Positions 6,900 to 8,357 of a stretch of DNA of 8,357 bases are shown here, in pieces; the first letter of the stretch is position 1; the number at the start of each line of letters is the position of its first letter. A model generated the notes under the pieces. The model had not been told where the DNA came from. It ran no database searches and saw nothing but the letters and a program-made list of their open reading frames with translations. Made by a program: the position numbers and the translations under genes. The stretch is from the NCBI GenBank assembly GCA_017506845.1, contig JAFVMP010000112.1, positions 1 to 8,357 on the forward strand, read 5' to 3'. This DNA is from Campylobacter sp. GTDB taxonomy: Bacteria; Campylobacterota; Campylobacteria; Campylobacterales; Campylobacteraceae.

Positions 6900-8072
6900 A
6901 TGTTATTATCTAAAAGAATTTCAGTTCTAAGCGAGAGTCTTACAATCGCAATTAGCTCAAAAGCCAAAGAGATGAAAGCTGCTGGGCTTGATGTTGTTAG
7001 CTTTAGTGCTGGAGAGCCTGATTTTGATACACCAGAAGTTATCAAAAATGCAGTAAAACTAGCTTTGGATAAAGGTTGTGGTAAATATACCGCGGTCCCT
7101 GGTACACCTGAAGTCCTAGAAGCTATTGCTACAAAGCTAAAAAGAGATAATAATCTAAACTACAAACCAAGTCAAATTATTACAAATGTAGGTGCCAAAC
7201 ACTCTTTATTTAATCTATTTTCATGCATTATCAATCATGGCGATGAGGTTATAATCCCATCTCCATACTGGGTAAGCTATCCTGAAATAGTAAAATATTG
7301 TGGTGGTACTCCAGTTATCATTGAAACAAGTGAAGATAATAAATTTAAATTAACAGCTAGCCAAATCAAATCTGCTATAACTTCAAAAACAAGAGCAATA
7401 GTGCTAAATAGTCCAAGCAATCCATGCGGTGGCGTATATAGCAAAGCTGAACTTGAAGAGATTGGCAAAGCATTAGAAGGTAGCGATATATTAGTAGTTA
7501 GCGATGAAATTTATGAAAAACTTACATATAGTGGTGAGTTTATAGCAGCTGCAGCAATTAGCGATGATATGTTTAAAAGAACAATTACAATAAATGGTTT
7601 AAGCAAATGCGGAGCAATGCCAGGATGGAGATTTGGATATATGGCAAGTAGTATCGATGAGCTAAATAAAGCCCTTAGAAAACTACAAAGTCAAAGCACA
7701 AGCAATATCTCAAGCATAGTTCAAGCTGGAGCTATACCAGCACTACTAGGAGAAGCTGACGCTGATATAGAGTATATGAAAAGTAAATTTATAGAGCGTA
7801 GAGATTATGCTGTAAAAGCTATAAATGATATAGAAAACCTAAGTGTAGTATGTCCAGATGGAGCATTTTATCTATTTATAAACTGCAAAAATGTAGAGCC
7901 TGACTCAATGAAATTTTGCCAAGAACTCCTAGAAAAAGGCTTAGTAGCCACAGTTCCTGGTGTAGGATTTGGTATGGATGGATATTTTAGAGTTAGTTTT
8001 GCATGCGATTTAGATAGTCTAAAGCGTGGTATTGAACGCATAGCTGAGTTTATCAAAAATTATAAAAAATAA
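6900..8072 (+). CDS. aspB: Aspartate aminotransferase (class I/II aminotransferase)
   Basis: This is a PLP-dependent fold-type I aminotransferase interconverting aspartate/2-oxoglutarate and oxaloacetate/glutamate in the cytoplasm. The 390 residues fit the I-gamma aspartate aminotransferase group. Visible elements: FSAGEPDFDTP (35-45), TNVGAKHSLF (95-104), SPYWVSYPE (121-129), SPSNPCGG (171-178) with the PLP-contacting Asn, SDEIYEKL (201-208), INGLSKCGAMPGWRFGY (231-247) with Schiff-base lysine K236, and YFRVSFA (362-368), where R364 should bind the substrate carboxylate. The SKCGAMPGWR variant matches what I recall of Campylobacter AspB. The start has AAAGGAG (6888-6894) 5 nt upstream, overlapping the cysE stop. 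It is the last gene of the run and is followed at once by a hairpin. Narrow substrate preference cannot be proven from sequence, since some relatives also accept prephenate or aromatic acids. Confidence 0.93.
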   Translation: MLLSKRISVLSESLTIAISSKAKEMKAAGLDVVSFSAGEPDFDTPEVIKNAVKLALDKGCGKYTAVPGTPEVLEAIATKLKRDNNLNYKPSQIITNVGAKHSLFNLFSCIINHGDEVIIPSPYWVSYPEIVKYCGGTPVIIETSEDNKFKLTASQIKSAITSKTRAIVLNSPSNPCGGVYSKAELEEIGKALEGSDILVVSDEIYEKLTYSGEFIAAAAISDDMFKRTITINGLSKCGAMPGWRFGYMASSIDELNKALRKLQSQSTSNISSIVQAGAIPALLGEADADIEYMKSKFIERRDYAVKAINDIENLSVVCPDGAFYLFINCKNVEPDSMKFCQELLEKGLVATVPGVGFGMDGYFRVSFACDLDSLKRGIERIAEFIKNYKK

Positions 8073-8073
8073 C

Positions 8074-8102
8074 AATAAGAGTGCTATAAAGGCACTCTTA
8101 TT
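8074..8102 (+). terminator. Rho-independent terminator after aspB
   Basis: A perfect 11-bp inverted repeat, AATAAGAGTGC (8074-8084) and GCACTCTTATT (8092-8102), encloses a 7-nt loop TATAAAG. It begins one nucleotide after the aspB stop. The descending arm ends in TTATTT and the T-run beyond the stem is short, so termination may be moderate. Its place between aspB and the smpB promoter fits the end of the operon. Confidence 0.8.
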
Positions 8103-8120
8103 TAGACTAAATTCATAATA

Positions 8121-8132
8121 TTTAGCTATAAT
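8121..8132 (+). promoter_or_regulatory. Probable sigma-70 promoter (extended -10) for smpB
   Basis: TTTAGCTATAAT ends in a perfect TATAAT (8127-8132) preceded by GC in the extended -10 position, the usual layout of epsilonproteobacterial vegetative promoters. No convincing -35 box lies upstream; only TTAGAC at 8102-8107, 19 nt away, is vaguely similar. The expected transcript start near 8139 would leave a leader of about 25 nt before smpB. Confidence 0.6.
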
Positions 8133-8163
8133 TCTAAGCTTACAAACTATAAAAAGTATCAAA

Positions 8164-8357
8164 ATGGGAAAAGATCTAGCAAAAAACAAAAAAGCATTTC
8201 ATGATTATACAATTATAGAAAGCTTTGAAGCCGGTATAGTTTTACAAGGCAGCGAAGTCAAAGCACTCCGTGCCGGTAGAGCAAATTTAAAAGATAGCTT
8301 TGTAAGAATAATTCGTGGCGAGCTATTTTTATTAAATGCTCATATTAGCCATCTTCA
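8164..8357 (+). CDS. smpB: SsrA-binding protein SmpB, N-terminal part (3' end outside window)
   Basis: SmpB binds tmRNA and delivers it to stalled ribosomes for trans-translation. The visible 64 codons begin [18 protein letters not shown] and continue with the family signature [18 protein letters not shown] (22-39) and the segment LKDSFVRI; this is the OB-fold core with its conserved tmRNA-contacting region. The gene is open to the right edge, so the basic C-terminal tail is not seen. The ATG has no clear Shine-Dalgarno sequence (AAAAAGTATCAAA upstream), but it is the only start that fits the family N-terminus. It lies 91 nt after aspB and behind its own promoter and the upstream terminator, so it is a separate transcription unit. 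Confidence 0.95.
   Translation, partial: MGKDLAKNKKAFHDYTIIESFEAGIVLQGSEVKALRAGRANLKDSFVRIIRGELFLLNAHISHL

Noticed and set aside
3527..8056. Several reverse-strand open frames of 62-82 codons opposite hisS, speA, cysE and aspB
   Set aside because: They are antisense shadows of strongly recognised genes and show no family motif or ribosome site.

Overview
The window is typical of a Campylobacterota chromosome, most likely Campylobacter. It is AT-rich, has very short intergenic gaps and overlapping genes, and carries an epsilon-type set of proteins: a FlgA, biosynthetic arginine decarboxylase, short serine acetyltransferase and class I aspartate aminotransferase with the SKCGAMPGWR active-site signature. 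From memory, the gene order flgA-(ubiX)-coaD-tmk-hisS-speA-cysE-aspB resembles the C. jejuni flgA locus. The species cannot be fixed from the sequence alone and does not look like C. jejuni itself. No mobile element, CRISPR array, phage gene or defence system is visible.

Layout: the 3' end of murA (1-156) is followed after 3 nt by moeA (160-1338). A consensus sigma-70 promoter begins inside the moeA stop codon (-35 TTGACA at 1335-1340, -10 TATCAT at 1358-1363) and drives a tRNA-Gly(GCC) gene (1385-1459). Directly after the tRNA comes a tightly packed seven-gene run: flgA, coaD, tmk, hisS, speA, cysE and aspB. It ends in an 11-bp hairpin at 8074-8102. A separate promoter then precedes smpB, which runs off the right edge. 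All genes are on the + strand.

The genes are metabolically mixed: cell wall (murA), molybdenum cofactor (moeA), flagellar P-ring assembly (flgA), coenzyme A (coaD), dTTP (tmk), translation (tRNA-Gly, hisS, smpB), polyamines (speA), cysteine (cysE) and aspartate metabolism (aspB). They seem linked by shared transcription and translational coupling rather than by pathway.

The one unusual spot is the tRNA-Gly/flgA junction. The flgA coding frame has no ATG, GTG or TTG downstream of the tRNA. The only such in-frame starts lie upstream of the tRNA, inside its promoter. The best remaining start is an ATT whose A is the last base of the tRNA CCA end. Either flgA uses a non-canonical start coupled to tRNA processing, or its true N-terminus has been lost or displaced. 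The rest of the window is ordinary housekeeping DNA, and I see no undescribed multi-gene system.
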